NCBI RefSeq assembly: GCF_900142125.1
Contig: NZ_FQZT01000014.1
Location: 1 to 64,000 of the forward strand
Length of the DNA stretch: 64,000 nt
Source: Malonomonas rubra DSM 5091
GTDB lineage: Bacteria; Desulfobacterota; Desulfuromonadia; Desulfuromonadales; Geopsychrobacteraceae
Direction of reading: 5' to 3'
Shown: positions 6,852 to 15,943 of the stretch, one piece after another
Layout: each line of letters begins with the position of its first letter
Position numbering within the stretch: the stretch's first letter is position 1
The notes under the pieces: generated by a model
Seen by the model: only the letters and a program-made list of their open reading frames with translations
Database searches by the model: none
What the model was told of the DNA's origin: nothing
Program-made: the position numbers and the translations under genes

Positions 6852-8183
6852 CTAACTTGCCGCTTTGATAATTCGAAACCGCTCATCGAAGTGCGGTGCC
6901 AGCAACGGCCGCACATCCCCCCAACTGAGGCCACCACCGCCACAACCGGGCCGGGGCACGATCACTTTTTCCCAACCTCGGGCATCGGTCAATTCACGCA
7001 GCTCCCGGCTCGATTGCTCTATCAGTTTCAGATCAGGCACCTCGTATGGCGTGTGCTCGACCGGGAAGCTGACCAGCCGATTTGGCAGTTCATGCACATG
7101 GTTGCCACAGCTGTTGATCTTCTCACCCAAAAGCTGTGGCAGATCAGGAAAGCGCTCGGCGGCCTGCTTGGCGGTACCTCGTGCCATCACGTTGTTTCCA
7201 CTGCGCGACACCTTGCCGTTGGTGGTGATCGCAACCACGTAGCCCTGGTTGTAATATTCCCAAAGGTTGCCGGAGAGCTCCTGAATGTGGGCATCCTGCG
7301 CTACCCAGGGGCATATATCGACCAGTCGTTCGGTCACCTGTTCAATCTCGATCCGGACCTCTTTGTTCAACTTTTTCAGCCAGGCTTTCGGTAACTGTTC
7401 GAAACCATAGAATGCTCCTGCCAGCATCCCGGCAATTGCCCCGGTGGTATCAGCATCGCCCCCCTGGTTGACCACCCCCACCAGGCAATCTTCAAAGCTG
7501 GAGGTGGCGAAAAAATAATGGAATACGGTCTGCAGGGTTTCGACGATATAACCGGATGCGTACCCCTTGTAATTATTGAACTTGAAGTTCGGATGCTCGG
7601 CGATCAACTCGCGTGCCATGGCATGCAGCTGAAACCGGTCGGCACCAAGCATCGCTGCCTGTGTCATCCGCCCCAGGGTGATGCAGGCAGCATCCGAAAG
7701 CGGATGATGATGTGTCAGCCGTGCTTGTTCCAGGGTGCATTTCCGCAGCAACTTGTCGTCACCGAGGGTGAAAAGCGCCACCGGCGCCATGCGCATCGCC
7801 GCGCCGTTGCCGGCATCCCAATCGTTCCGCGGCATCTCCAGCATTCCCTGCTGCATATATGTCCGGATGCCCTTGCGCACTGTCGAGCCGATATCGATCG
7901 GTTTGCTGCGCATCCAGTCGATGAAATTGTCGGCAATCCCCTTTAAATCCCATTGACCGGCATCGACCAGCGCATGAGCGATCGCCAGCGACATCTCGGT
8001 ATCGTCAGTGACATGCCCGGCTTTCAGCCCCAGCCAGCCACCGCCGCGGATTTTTTTATGCACCCGGTACTTGGACTTGATCTCGCCCGGGGTCATGAAC
8101 TCGGTGGTTGCCCCCAACGCATCACCCAGGGCCACTCCAAGAAAAACTGCCTTAGCTTTGTTGTTCAGCTCATCGCGCAGCAT
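6852..8183 (-). CDS. draG: DraG-type ADP-ribosylhydrolase fused to a macro-like domain
   Basis: A 443-residue protein. Residues 1-290 are a DraG-type ADP-ribosylglycohydrolase, which removes ADP-ribose from an arginine of dinitrogenase reductase and so switches nitrogenase back on. Both dinuclear metal sites are intact: TDDTEM at 59-64 and GGDADTTGAIAG at 241-252. Residues about 301-443 form a second domain that looks like an ADP-ribose-binding macro domain: GNLWEYYNQGYVVAITTNG at its start, VMARGTAKQAAERFPDL, and the phosphate-loop-like GCGGGGLSWGDV at 413-424. Classical DraG is about 290-300 residues and lacks this part. It starts two bases after draT ends and must share its transcript. The DraG call is firm; the macro call is by motif only. 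Confidence 0.88.
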   Translation of the reverse strand: MLRDELNNKAKAVFLGVALGDALGATTEFMTPGEIKSKYRVHKKIRGGGWLGLKAGHVTDDTEMSLAIAHALVDAGQWDLKGIADNFIDWMRSKPIDIGSTVRKGIRTYMQQGMLEMPRNDWDAGNGAAMRMAPVALFTLGDDKLLRKCTLEQARLTHHHPLSDAACITLGRMTQAAMLGADRFQLHAMARELIAEHPNFKFNNYKGYASGYIVETLQTVFHYFFATSSFEDCLVGVVNQGGDADTTGAIAGMLAGAFYGFEQLPKAWLKKLNKEVRIEIEQVTERLVDICPWVAQDAHIQELSGNLWEYYNQGYVVAITTNGKVSRSGNNVMARGTAKQAAERFPDLPQLLGEKINSCGNHVHELPNRLVSFPVEHTPYEVPDLKLIEQSSRELRELTDARGWEKVIVPRPGCGGGGLSWGDVRPLLAPHFDERFRIIKAAS

Positions 8184-8185
8184 TT

Positions 8186-8995
8186 TCAGCCACCGATCAT
8201 CACTTCGACGTCAAACTCCCCGCCGATCACCAGGTATTCGCCTTCCCCTTTCAGCAACGATTTCGGCAACAAACCACCGCAGAAGAAGATCTTTGTCAGC
8301 GGCACTTGCGTTTTCAGCACCCGGCAGCCGAACTCCCAGGCGCGCTCGAAATCATCGGTGAAGGAGTTGAGGTTGTTCAGTCGCAGGATATAGCGATACT
8401 TGTCCTGCTTTTCGATCACCTGGTGTTCTTCAAAATCATTGATACCGCGATACAGGCTGATGTGACTCTGCTCCGGCCGCTGCCGCGTCAATTCGTACTG
8501 TACATATTCGTAAAGCAGGTCGAGCTGCCGCAGTATCGCGCTGGTCCGCGCCGCGCCTTTCATTTTGTCCACGGTATAGAGAAAATAAGCCTCCGAGTGG
8601 ATGTCGGCGATCGGCTCGTTGTGAAACAGCGGCGGCAAGCCCATGCGCGATTCGACCCAGCCTTTGAGCACTGCACCTTCAATCGAATTGCTGTCGAACA
8701 GCCAACCACGCAAAAACCTCAGGTAGCTGTTCTTCAGCGCCTTGCGGCTACTCTTTGATTGCTGGTTCTCCCACTGGTGCAGCTGAAAGCGAACATCCAT
8801 GAAATCGTGAAAAATCTGCCCCCGCTCGAGCGGATCAGCTATCATGTCCAGCTTGGCAAACAACGGCTTGCCAGCACAGCGCACCCCCTGGATCTCGATC
8901 GGTTGCGGGTTTTTGTTGTAAACCCGTGAAGCGATCGCCCATGGCGGCAGGTTGCAGTAATTCAGAGGGTTGGCGCTCATTTCTGACGCTTTCAT
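8186..8995 (-). CDS. draT: NAD+--dinitrogenase-reductase ADP-ribosyltransferase DraT
   Basis: A 269-residue protein with the hallmark N-terminal stretch of DraT (LPPWAIASRVYNKNPQPIEIQGVR) and the family's usual length. DraT transfers ADP-ribose from NAD+ to an arginine of NifH when fixed nitrogen is plentiful or energy is short, and so turns nitrogenase off. The next gene encodes the opposing DraG. The ATG at 8995 is used; a TTG one codon upstream and an ATG at 8980 are also in frame. There is no ribosome binding site in the usual place, because the T-run of a terminator ends only six bases upstream. Expression must come through the leader at 9001-9086. No nif structural gene is in the window. 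Confidence 0.9.
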   Translation of the reverse strand: MKASEMSANPLNYCNLPPWAIASRVYNKNPQPIEIQGVRCAGKPLFAKLDMIADPLERGQIFHDFMDVRFQLHQWENQQSKSSRKALKNSYLRFLRGWLFDSNSIEGAVLKGWVESRMGLPPLFHNEPIADIHSEAYFLYTVDKMKGAARTSAILRQLDLLYEYVQYELTRQRPEQSHISLYRGINDFEEHQVIEKQDKYRYILRLNNLNSFTDDFERAWEFGCRVLKTQVPLTKIFFCGGLLPKSLLKGEGEYLVIGGEFDVEVMIGG

Positions 8996-9000
8996 CAAAT

Positions 9001-9042
9001 AAAAAAGGGCACTCCGACCCCAATTGGAGTCAGAGCGCCCTT
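9001..9042 (-). terminator. Strong intrinsic terminator abutting draT
   Basis: On the minus strand 9042-9026 pairs with 9021-9005 through a 17-bp stem (with three G-U pairs) closed by an AATT loop, ending in a run of T (9006-9001). The stem begins AAGGGCGCT and ends AGTGCCCTT. It sits directly before the draT start codon and after the acyl carrier protein gene. It can end the pdh-acp transcript and also block draT unless it is overridden. Confidence 0.9.
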
Positions 9043-9082
9043 GCCCTTAATAACTTTTTTGCAAAAACATCTTTGTTTCAGC
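9032..9082 (-). ncRNA. ANTAR-type tandem hexaloop antiterminator in the draT leader
   Basis: Two small hairpins can form in the RNA before the terminator. P1 (9082-9061) has arms GCTGAAAC and GTTTTTGC with the six-base loop AAAGAT. P2 (9046-9033) has arms GGGC and GCTC with the loop AAGGGC, plus a flanking A-U pair. Both loops have A at position 1 and G at position 4, as in RNA sites bound by ANTAR antiterminators such as NasR and EutV. The linker is 13 bases. P2 uses ten bases of the 5' arm of the terminator (9033-9042), so the two folds exclude each other. I infer that an ANTAR protein stabilises P1-P2 and lets transcription reach draT. Confidence 0.72.
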
Positions 9083-9095
9083 TTTTTCCTTTCAG

Positions 9096-9112
9096 TAGCA
9101 TCCAGTGTGCCA
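9096..9112 (-). promoter_or_regulatory. Sigma-54 promoter of draT-draG
   Basis: On the minus strand TTGGCACACTGGATGCT carries the -24 element TGGCAC and a -12 element ATGCT. The invariant GG (9111-9110) and GC (9099-9098) are exactly ten bases apart. Transcription would start near 9086, just before hairpin P1. Sigma-54 control fits a nitrogen-regulated gene. Confidence 0.78.
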
Positions 9113-9213
9113 AGTCGCAAAAACCCGGATTTAACGGTCTTGCGCTTGCCGACAGGGATAATTGTCTATTTTTTACGCACGACAGTTTTGCGCCTGAATA
9201 GCTTTGAGGCGGT

Positions 9214-9468
9214 TCAACGGCTCTCATCAAGTTTCGCGGCGAGGTAGGCAACCAGATCGGTCAAGCTCACCAGTTTTTCGTAATCAGTTTCCGGAATTTC
9301 GACACCGAGTGATTCGTTGAGGCCGATCAACAGGCTTAAAAAGTCGTAGGAGTCGATATCCAGCTCTTCGCGCAGGTTCTCGTTCGGGTCGAGCTCGTCC
9401 AGTTCAACCTCGGGAGCGATATCGATCAGTCCATTGAAAATCTGTTGTTTAATCTCATCTGTATTCAT
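9214..9468 (-). CDS. Acyl carrier protein
   Basis: An 84-residue acidic helical protein of the acyl carrier family. It carries the phosphopantetheine attachment site in the motif D-S-Y-D-F, with Ser40 as the modified residue (LREELDIDSYDFLSLL). It is the last gene of the operon with the acyl-CoA synthetase and the E1/E2 subunits, and its start overlaps the E2 stop by four bases. This context suggests a dedicated carrier rather than the general fatty-acid AcpP, which normally lies in the fab cluster. What acyl group it carries is unknown. Confidence 0.88.
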   Translation of the reverse strand: MNTDEIKQQIFNGLIDIAPEVELDELDPNENLREELDIDSYDFLSLLIGLNESLGVEIPETDYEKLVSLTDLVAYLAAKLDESR

Positions 9469-10586
9469 AGAGCCTCCGGTTGTTGCAGAGCCCGGCCAAA
9501 AGCATCGAGAAACTTGGCACCCAGCAAACCATCACTGGCGCGATGATCGGCAGCCAGGGTTGCGCTAAGCACCGGCCGCGCACTCAACGCCCCGTTTTCC
9601 GCCCAAGCCCGTTCGACAATTTTCCCCAGCCCGATCAAAGCGACCTGCGGCGGATAGATCACCCCGAACACCGACTGCACGCCGAGGTCGCCAAGGCTGG
9701 TGACGGTAATTCCAGCCGAGGTCAATTCCGAGCCGCGCAGCTTGCCGGCGCGGGTCCGCCCGATCAGGTCGTTCAGCGCCGCCATCAGCTGATCAATGCT
9801 CATCTGCTCCACGCCCTGCAGGGCCGGAGTCAGCAGCCCCCCGTTGCGCAGGGAAACGGTGAAGCCGATATTCACCTGTTCTCGCTGCTGCAGCTGACCA
9901 TCGACATAATAACCATTGAGCTGGGGAACTTTCTGCAAGGCAACCGCAACTGCTTTGAGTGGCAGGACCACCGGCAACAACCGCTCTTTGATTGAGCGCT
10001 GTTTATTCTGCTCGGCCAGAAACTGCTGCGCCCGGCTCATATCGATCTCGGTCGCCAGGTAGTAATGGGGGATTTCGCTGTTGGAGCGGCTCATCGCCGC
10101 CGCGATCGCCTGACGCATCCCCTCTGCACTCGGAGTGATTTTCCTAGCCGTTGGAGCAGCTTTCGCCGGTGACTCGGCCGCGCCTGCCACCGCTTCGACA
10201 TCGGCCAGCTGGATCACCCCGTCGGCACCGCTGCCTTTGAGCTGCGTCAGATCGACCCCCAGTTCCGCCGCCCGCCGTCGTGCCACCGGCGACACCTTCT
10301 GCCGCCCCTCCGGCTCTGCCGCAGCATCTGGCTTAGTGACCACATCACCATCGGCGACGATTTTCGCCAGCGGCGTACCGACCGGGATCTGATCTTCCCC
10401 CGGTTCGATCAGCAGCTGTTCAACCACCCCGTCTTCAAAAACCTCAACCTCGAAGAGTCCCTTGGCGGTTTCGATTTCGGCGATGATCTGACCATGCTCC
10501 ACCTTATCCCCCGCTTCTACCCGCCAAGCGACCAACAGGCCGCTGGTCATATCGGCACCGAGACTCGGCATACAGAAATCAGCCAT
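9465..10586 (-). CDS. pdhC: 2-oxo acid dehydrogenase E2 (dihydrolipoyl acyltransferase)
   Basis: A 373-residue E2 subunit. One lipoyl domain spans residues 1-78, with the lipoyl lysine K42 in EIETAKG. A peripheral-subunit binding domain follows ([28 protein letters not shown]), then the acyltransferase core, which ends with the catalytic DHRASDG motif. E2 moves the acyl group from E1 to CoA. The ATG at 10586 overlaps the E1beta stop by eight bases; the frame stays open upstream but those residues lie inside the E1beta gene. No E3 (lipoamide dehydrogenase) gene is next to it. Pyruvate is the likely substrate, though an acetoin or branched-chain enzyme cannot be excluded. Confidence 0.88.
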   Translation of the reverse strand: MADFCMPSLGADMTSGLLVAWRVEAGDKVEHGQIIAEIETAKGLFEVEVFEDGVVEQLLIEPGEDQIPVGTPLAKIVADGDVVTKPDAAAEPEGRQKVSPVARRRAAELGVDLTQLKGSGADGVIQLADVEAVAGAAESPAKAAPTARKITPSAEGMRQAIAAAMSRSNSEIPHYYLATEIDMSRAQQFLAEQNKQRSIKERLLPVVLPLKAVAVALQKVPQLNGYYVDGQLQQREQVNIGFTVSLRNGGLLTPALQGVEQMSIDQLMAALNDLIGRTRAGKLRGSELTSAGITVTSLGDLGVQSVFGVIYPPQVALIGLGKIVERAWAENGALSARPVLSATLAADHRASDGLLGAKFLDAFGRALQQPEAL

Positions 10587-11565
10587 TGAGCATCCTCCGT
10601 GCAGTCGCGACGATGGTTTCAACCTGCGGCAAAGCCGCCTCTTCCAAGTGCTTGGCGTAGGGCATCGGCACCTCGGCCGAACAGACCCGTTCGACCGGTG
10701 CATCCAATTGATAGAATGCCTGCTCCATGATTCGCGCACTGATCTCCGCGGAAAGACTGCCGCTGCGCCAGCCTTCATCGACAATCAAGGCACGATGGGT
10801 TTTGCTGACCGAGCCGATGATGGTCGTATCGTCAAGCGGCCGCAGGCAACGCAGATCAATCACCTCGGCGGCAATCCCTTCGCCGGCCAGCTGTTCTGCG
10901 GCGGCAAGGCTTTTGTGCAGGCTGCTGCCGTAACTGATCAAACTGAGATCCTTCCCTTGGTGCAGAACCTTCGCCCCTTCGATCGCCACCGGCGTCGGCT
11001 TTTCGGGCAGCGTTCCTTCCATCGGATAGAGCACGGCCGGCTCGAAAATCAGCACCGGGTCAGGATCGAGCAGCGCCGGCCAGAGCATACCGCGGGCATC
11101 CTCCATTGTCGCCGGGCAGAGCACCTTGATGCCGGGAATATGCGCGTACCAGCCTTCCAAACTGTGGGAGTGCTGCGCCGCCAGCTGTTTGCCGCCGCCG
11201 GTCGCCATACGGATCACCAGCGGCACGTTAAACAGTCCGCCCGACATGTGCAGGTAGGTGGCGGCGTTGTTCATGATCTGATCGAGGGCGAGCAGACTGA
11301 AGTTGACCGTCATGATCTCGACGATCGGCCGCATGCCGCCGAGGGCCGCACCGATACCAGCACCGGTAAAGGTCGATTCCGACAGCGGCGTGTCACGGAT
11401 GCGCTCCGGCCCGAATTCTTCCAGCAGGCCTTTGCTGACAGCGAAGCAGCCGCCATAATGACCGACATCCTCGCCCATCAGGAAAACCCGTTCATCCTGC
11501 TGCAATGCCTCGCGCAATCCTTCGTTAAGTGCTTCACGGTAGGTCGTTTTTCTTGTCTCCGTCAT
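10579..11565 (-). CDS. pdhB: 2-oxo acid dehydrogenase E1 beta subunit
   Basis: A 328-residue E1 beta subunit. Typical stretches are [26 protein letters not shown] near the start, the [18 protein letters not shown] region, and the C-terminal transketolase-like part with [15 protein letters not shown] and the closing segment [16 protein letters not shown]. With E1 alpha it decarboxylates a 2-oxo acid on thiamine diphosphate. The start lies two bases after the E1 alpha stop, and the stop overlaps the E2 start. The closeness to pyruvate and acetoin dehydrogenases leaves the substrate open, with pyruvate most likely. Confidence 0.9.
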   Translation of the reverse strand: MTETRKTTYREALNEGLREALQQDERVFLMGEDVGHYGGCFAVSKGLLEEFGPERIRDTPLSESTFTGAGIGAALGGMRPIVEIMTVNFSLLALDQIMNNAATYLHMSGGLFNVPLVIRMATGGGKQLAAQHSHSLEGWYAHIPGIKVLCPATMEDARGMLWPALLDPDPVLIFEPAVLYPMEGTLPEKPTPVAIEGAKVLHQGKDLSLISYGSSLHKSLAAAEQLAGEGIAAEVIDLRCLRPLDDTTIIGSVSKTHRALIVDEGWRSGSLSAEISARIMEQAFYQLDAPVERVCSAEVPMPYAKHLEEAALPQVETIVATARRMLNG

Positions 11566-11567
11566 CG

Positions 11568-12548
11568 CTAGCCCTCCCGATCCGAATAGACAAAACGGGT
11601 CAGTTCCTCGACCGGTTCCCAGTCACTTTGTTCGGCAAAAGCGACCGCATCGGCGACCTCATCAGCGACCTCTTTCTCCAGCGCGGCCCATTTTGCATCA
11701 TCGAGCCAGCCCTGCTGTTGCAGCTGCGTTTTCAGGTTTTCGATCGGGCAACGCTGCTTCCACTGCTCGACTTCATCTTTGCTGCGATACAGTTCCGGGT
11801 CGAACATCGAGTGCGCCCGGAAGCGGTAGGTGCGACTTTCGAGAAAATAAGGCCCGCCGCTCTGCCTGATGGTTGCCACCGCCTGTTTCGCCGCTGCCTC
11901 GACGGCAACCACGTCCATGCCGTCGACCGCCGCTGACGGCACCCCGTAGCCGGCTGTTTTTTCGGTCAGGTTGGTCACCGACTCGGAGAGCTCCAGCGCG
12001 GTTCCCATGGCATAGAGATTGTTTTCACAGGCGAACAGCACTGGCAGGTTCCAGAGCGCGGCCAGGTTCATCGATTCGTGGAACTCCCCTTCCGCCACCG
12101 CGCCCTCGCCGAAGCAGCAGCAGGTGACCCGGTTATTCCCCTGCAGCTTGTCGGCCAGCGCTAGGCCAACCGCAACCGGCAGGCCACCGCCGACGATGGC
12201 ATTGCCACCGTAAAGCCGTTCTTTGACGCCGAACAGGTGCATTGAGCCACCTCGGCCACGACAGCAACCATCAAGCTTGCCGTACATTTCGGCCATGATC
12301 GCCCGCATGCTCATCCCCCGTACCATGGCGTGACCATGTTCCCGGTAAGTGGCGACCACGGCATCCTCTGCGCCAAGCGCTTCCGCCACGCCAACGGCGA
12401 CCGCTTCCTCACCGATGTAGAGGTGCAGAAAGCCGCGGATCTTCATCGCCGAGTAGAGTTCAGCCGACTTTTCCTCGAAACGGCGGATACGCAACATCTG
12501 CCGCAACAGGGCTAAGTCATGCTCCAGGTCGGTCAATTGTTTACTCAT
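11568..12548 (-). CDS. pdhA: 2-oxo acid dehydrogenase E1 alpha subunit
   Basis: A 326-residue E1 alpha subunit. The thiamine-diphosphate/magnesium motif is complete ([19 protein letters not shown] to ACENN, about residues 147-177). The conserved [10 protein letters not shown] loop and the [15 protein letters not shown] segment, which corresponds to the phosphorylation-loop region of E1 enzymes, are present. Its ATG overlaps the stop of the acyl-CoA synthetase gene upstream by four bases, so the operon order is synthetase, E1 alpha, E1 beta, E2, acyl carrier protein. Confidence 0.9.
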   Translation of the reverse strand: MSKQLTDLEHDLALLRQMLRIRRFEEKSAELYSAMKIRGFLHLYIGEEAVAVGVAEALGAEDAVVATYREHGHAMVRGMSMRAIMAEMYGKLDGCCRGRGGSMHLFGVKERLYGGNAIVGGGLPVAVGLALADKLQGNNRVTCCCFGEGAVAEGEFHESMNLAALWNLPVLFACENNLYAMGTALELSESVTNLTEKTAGYGVPSAAVDGMDVVAVEAAAKQAVATIRQSGGPYFLESRTYRFRAHSMFDPELYRSKDEVEQWKQRCPIENLKTQLQQQGWLDDAKWAALEKEVADEVADAVAFAEQSDWEPVEELTRFVYSDREG

Positions 12549-14302
12549 GATGTCTCCTCCAGGGTCGAGGTATCCCCCTCCGGCAGGCCCAGCTCACGCG
12601 CCTTGAGCAACCGCCGCATAATTTTGCCACTGCGGGTTTTCGGCAGGTTTTCAGCAAAGGCGATCTGCTTCGGTGCCACCGCCGAACCGAGCTTCTTGCG
12701 GGCAAAGCCGAGCAGTTCGCGGCGCAGCTCTTCGCTCTGCTGATAGCCGGGATGAAGAGCGACGAAGGCTTTCACCAGCTGACCGATGGTCGGCTCGGGG
12801 ATGCCGATCACCCCCGCTTCGGCCACTGCCGGGTGTTCCAGCAGCACACTCTCCACTTCGAAGGGGCCGACCATATGCCCGGCAGTCTTGATGATGTCAT
12901 CGGCGCGACCGACAAACCAGAAATAGCCGTCGGCATCCCGCTGCGCCAGGTCGCCAGTCAGGTACCAGTCGCCGACAAAACAATTACGGTAGCGCTCTTC
13001 GTCGTTCAGGTAGCTGCGGAACATCGAGGGCCAACCAGCTTTGAGCGCCAGCTCGCCCTCAACATCCGGATCGCTGATCATTTCCAGCGACTCGCCATCA
13101 CGCCGGACAATGGCCGCTTCGACGCCCGGGACCGGCCGCCCCATCGAACCGGGGCGAACCGCCATCGCCGCGTAGTTGGCGATCATGATGCCGCCGGTTT
13201 CAGACTGCCACCAGTTATCGTGGATCGGCAGCCCGAGCGCCTTTATTCCCCAGACCACAGCTTCCGGGTTGAGCGGTTCACCGACGCTGTGAACCAGTCG
13301 CAGGGGGCTCAGATCGTACTGCTTCACCGGCTCCAACTCGCTACGCATCAGCATGCGGATGGCTGTCGGTGCCGTGTACCAGACGCTGACCTGCTGCTCC
13401 TCCAAGGTGCGACACCAGCGCTCCGCCTCAAATTCAGCCTCATCGACAAGATTGGTGACACCGTGGGTCAGTGGCGCGATCATGCCGTAGGAGGTGCCGG
13501 TCACCCAGCCACAATCGGCGGTACACCAGAAGATATCCTGCGGATGCAGATCGAGCACGTAGGTGCCGGTGACATAGTGCATCAGCACCGCCTGATGGAC
13601 ATGCACAGCCCCCTTGGGTTTGCCGGTGGTGCCGCTGGTGAAATGGAGCAGCGCCATATCCTCGGGATCGGTCGGCGGGATGGTAAATTCAGCCGAGGCT
13701 TGTTCCAGTAGCGGCTTGAGTGCCAGGGTCGCGTCATCGATATCCTGTTCGGCATCGGTCAGCAGCACATATTTCAGCTGCGGCAGCTGCGTTCTTTGAG
13801 CTGCCACTTTTTTACTGTAGAGGCGTTCGCTGGTCACCAGCACCCGTCCTTCACCCAACTGCAGCCGTTGGGCGATCGGCTCTGGCCCAAACGCGGCAAA
13901 CAGTGGGCAGAAGACACTGCGATTTTTCAGTGTGCCGAAAGCAGAAAAATAGAGTTCCGGCACCCGGCCAGAAAGGCTGAAAACCCGTTCCCCGGCGCCA
14001 ATCCCCAATTCACCGAGCAGGTTGGCGAAACGGTTGCTCTGCGCCCGGAGCTCTGAGTAGCTGATATCGCGCCGCTCTCCATTTTTCCCCAGCCAGCGCA
14101 AGGCAACCTTTTCCGCATTGGCACCGAGGGCATGGCGATCGACCGCTTCAAAGGCGATATTCAGGCCGCGCCCATCCGGCAGACCGTCAAGTCCTGCGGC
14201 GGCCTGCTCCCAGCTGAAGCTTTTACAGGTCTCGAGATAATTGGAGAGGTGTGGTTTCAGTGGGAATTTGTCGGGTGATTTTACGATTGGTTGCCAACTC
14301 AT
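12545..14302 (-). CDS. Acetyl-CoA synthetase-type AMP-forming ligase
   Basis: A 585-residue ANL-family adenylate-forming enzyme. The ATP-binding P-loop [13 protein letters not shown] lies at 219-231, the adenine motif NWWQSETGG near 366, the [20 protein letters not shown] hinge near 450, and the catalytic lysine near the C-terminus in [13 protein letters not shown]. It makes an acyl-CoA from a free acid, CoA and ATP. It is closest in form to the shorter acetate/propionate-type synthetases (about 570-590 residues) rather than the 650-residue Acs. Its position ahead of a dehydrogenase complex and an acyl carrier protein suggests that it handles the same acyl group. Confidence 0.85.
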   Translation of the reverse strand: MSWQPIVKSPDKFPLKPHLSNYLETCKSFSWEQAAAGLDGLPDGRGLNIAFEAVDRHALGANAEKVALRWLGKNGERRDISYSELRAQSNRFANLLGELGIGAGERVFSLSGRVPELYFSAFGTLKNRSVFCPLFAAFGPEPIAQRLQLGEGRVLVTSERLYSKKVAAQRTQLPQLKYVLLTDAEQDIDDATLALKPLLEQASAEFTIPPTDPEDMALLHFTSGTTGKPKGAVHVHQAVLMHYVTGTYVLDLHPQDIFWCTADCGWVTGTSYGMIAPLTHGVTNLVDEAEFEAERWCRTLEEQQVSVWYTAPTAIRMLMRSELEPVKQYDLSPLRLVHSVGEPLNPEAVVWGIKALGLPIHDNWWQSETGGIMIANYAAMAVRPGSMGRPVPGVEAAIVRRDGESLEMISDPDVEGELALKAGWPSMFRSYLNDEERYRNCFVGDWYLTGDLAQRDADGYFWFVGRADDIIKTAGHMVGPFEVESVLLEHPAVAEAGVIGIPEPTIGQLVKAFVALHPGYQQSEELRRELLGFARKKLGSAVAPKQIAFAENLPKTRSGKIMRRLLKARELGLPEGDTSTLEETS

Positions 14303-14370
14303 GACAGGCCGCCCCCTTGGATACCAACGGTTCGCAAGTCCCTCGCGGCAAAGTCATCAACATAACTTCA

Positions 14371-14398
14371 ATTGTACTGCAAGAAGTAAGGTATTCAA
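14371..14398 (-). promoter_or_regulatory. Candidate promoter of the synthetase-pdh operon
   Basis: On the minus strand TTGAAT (14398-14393) and TACAAT (14376-14371) are separated by 16 bases, a fair match to the sigma-70 consensus. The predicted start of transcription is about 65 bases before the ATG at 14302. The rest of the 14303-14539 gap shows no other recognisable element. Confidence 0.45.
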
Positions 14399-14539
14399 CC
14401 AGTGCAGGCTGAATGCCGTGAGGAATATTACCTCCATTGCAACAGCGATTTTTTGCTCAGCGAAAAACTCAACGATAGCAAGAATCGGGTTGGCTGCCGG
14501 AAAAGGGGATGCTAGCTTTTAGAATCAGGAGCAAGGGAA

Positions 14540-15376
14540 ATGGCACAAGGTGATTATCAAAAAATAGCCCAGGCGATCGAATTCCTCCGCGAGTCGGCTA
14601 TCGATCAGCCATCGCTTGATAAAGCGGCCCAGCATGTTGGCTTGAGCCCCTATCATTTCCAGCGTTTATTTAAACGTTTTGCCGGGGTCAGTCCGAAACG
14701 GTTCCTGCAGCACCTGACGTCCAGTTACGCCAGAGAGCTGCTGCGCGATTCAACACCGGTGCTGGAGACCAGCTACAGCGTTGGCCTGAGCAGCCCAGGC
14801 CGCTTGCACGATCTGATGGTCAATGTCGAAGCAGCGACTCCGGGCGAGATCAAATCGGGTGGTGATGGGATGCAGATCCTTTACGGTATCCACCCCACTC
14901 CTTTTGGTGATTGCATTCTGGCGCAGACGGAACGAGGGATCTGTCGGCTGGAATTTGTCGACGCCGACAATCCAAAGCCGGCCCTGGAACGCCTGCGCCA
15001 TGACTGGCCTCTGGCTGAATTGAAAGAATGTCCGGAAAAAACAGAAACAACTGTCGAACAAATCTTCCCACCCCTCCAATCAGTGATAGGTAGACCGCTG
15101 CCCCTGTTGCTGCGCGGGACCAACTTCCAGTTGCAGGTCTGGCAGGCCCTGCTGCGAATCCCCAGCGGGAGCCTCACCACTTATGGCAACCTGGCACAGC
15201 AACTCGGTCAGCCAAACGCCAGCCGCGCTGTTGGTACGGCCGTCGGCCGTAACCCGATCGGTTACCTGATTCCTTGCCATCGGGTACTGCGGGGTGATGG
15301 CGGTATTGGCGGCTACCACTGGGGGAAAACTCGCAAGCTGGCGATTCTCGGTTGCGAATTGGCTAAAAATGACTAA
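14540..15376 (+). CDS. AraC-type regulator fused to O6-methylguanine-DNA methyltransferase
   Basis: A 278-residue fusion. Residues 5-105 are an AraC-type double helix-turn-helix (AAQHVGLSPYHFQRLFKRFAGVSPKRFL). Residues 115-278 are a suicidal alkyltransferase with the active-site motif PCHRV (Cys246) and the arginine-finger segment SRAVGTAVGRNP. It resembles E. coli Ada without the N-terminal zinc/phosphotriester domain, so it repairs O6-alkylguanine and may regulate repair genes. The ATG follows an AGGAGCAAGGG site. It is divergent from the synthetase operon. Confidence 0.9.
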   Translation: MAQGDYQKIAQAIEFLRESAIDQPSLDKAAQHVGLSPYHFQRLFKRFAGVSPKRFLQHLTSSYARELLRDSTPVLETSYSVGLSSPGRLHDLMVNVEAATPGEIKSGGDGMQILYGIHPTPFGDCILAQTERGICRLEFVDADNPKPALERLRHDWPLAELKECPEKTETTVEQIFPPLQSVIGRPLPLLLRGTNFQLQVWQALLRIPSGSLTTYGNLAQQLGQPNASRAVGTAVGRNPIGYLIPCHRVLRGDGGIGGYHWGKTRKLAILGCELAKND

Positions 15377-15448
15377 TTCGGGAATTTTTTTTCGATCCGC
15401 CTTCTTCTGGTCAGATTTGTGTCAGGTTTGCCAGGTAAACTGGCGATC

Positions 15449-15874
15449 ATGTTAAATGGAAAGCTGTTCCCAAAAATATTCTACTCCCTCTGCCTGCTCG
15501 TCATTCTCTGCATCCCCAGTTTTGCTGATGATGTCGATGATCAGGCTTTATCGGCAGCCCTCTCCTTTACTGCAACTATAGACGACGGCAATTTCCAGGC
15601 GGCCTACTGGATGGGATCGCCATTGCTGCAGTTGATGACCTCTGCAGAGCAATGGATCGACAAAGCTGACCGCACGCAAAGAATCCTCGGCAAAGTACTT
15701 GAGCGAGAAGTAAAAAAACTGCGCACAGCAACCAGTCCGGCACACTTTCCCGATGACGAATACCGCATGATCTATTTCGAATCTCGAGCCGAACGCAAAG
15801 CCAAGGCGGCCGAGGTGATCCTTCTGCATCGGGTCGATGGCCTCTGGCGCGTCTGTGATTATTCCATCCGCTGA
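15449..15874 (+). CDS. Secreted DUF4019-type protein
   Basis: A 141-residue protein with a clear signal peptide (KLFPKIFYSLCLLVILCIPSFADD), so it is exported. The mature part (ALSFTATIDDGNFQAAYWMGSPLLQLMTSAEQW to VILLHRVDGLWRVCDYSIR) resembles the DUF4019 family, small NTF2-like proteins of unknown role. The ATG at 15449 begins right before the signal peptide; a GTG at 15419 is in frame but adds residues that do not fit. Neither start has a strong ribosome binding site. It is followed at once by the terminator at 15880. Confidence 0.65.
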   Translation: MLNGKLFPKIFYSLCLLVILCIPSFADDVDDQALSAALSFTATIDDGNFQAAYWMGSPLLQLMTSAEQWIDKADRTQRILGKVLEREVKKLRTATSPAHFPDDEYRMIYFESRAERKAKAAEVILLHRVDGLWRVCDYSIR

Positions 15875-15879
15875 TCTCA

Positions 15880-15925
15880 AACAACAAAGGAGCCGCCTGC
15901 ACATGCAAGCGGCTCCTTTGTTGTT
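15880..15925. terminator. Bidirectional rho-independent terminator
   Basis: A perfect 17-bp inverted repeat (AACAACAAAGGAGCCGC at 15880-15896 and its complement at 15909-15925) closes a 12-base loop, with T-rich bases on either side. It separates the convergent genes at 15449 and 15944. Confidence 0.92.
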
Positions 15926-15943
15926 CTAGTACAAACTTCTTTT

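Noticed and set aside
12752-13711. A 319-codon plus-strand frame inside the acyl-CoA synthetase gene
   Set aside because: The synthetase motifs on the minus strand cover this region; the plus frame shows only shadow composition.
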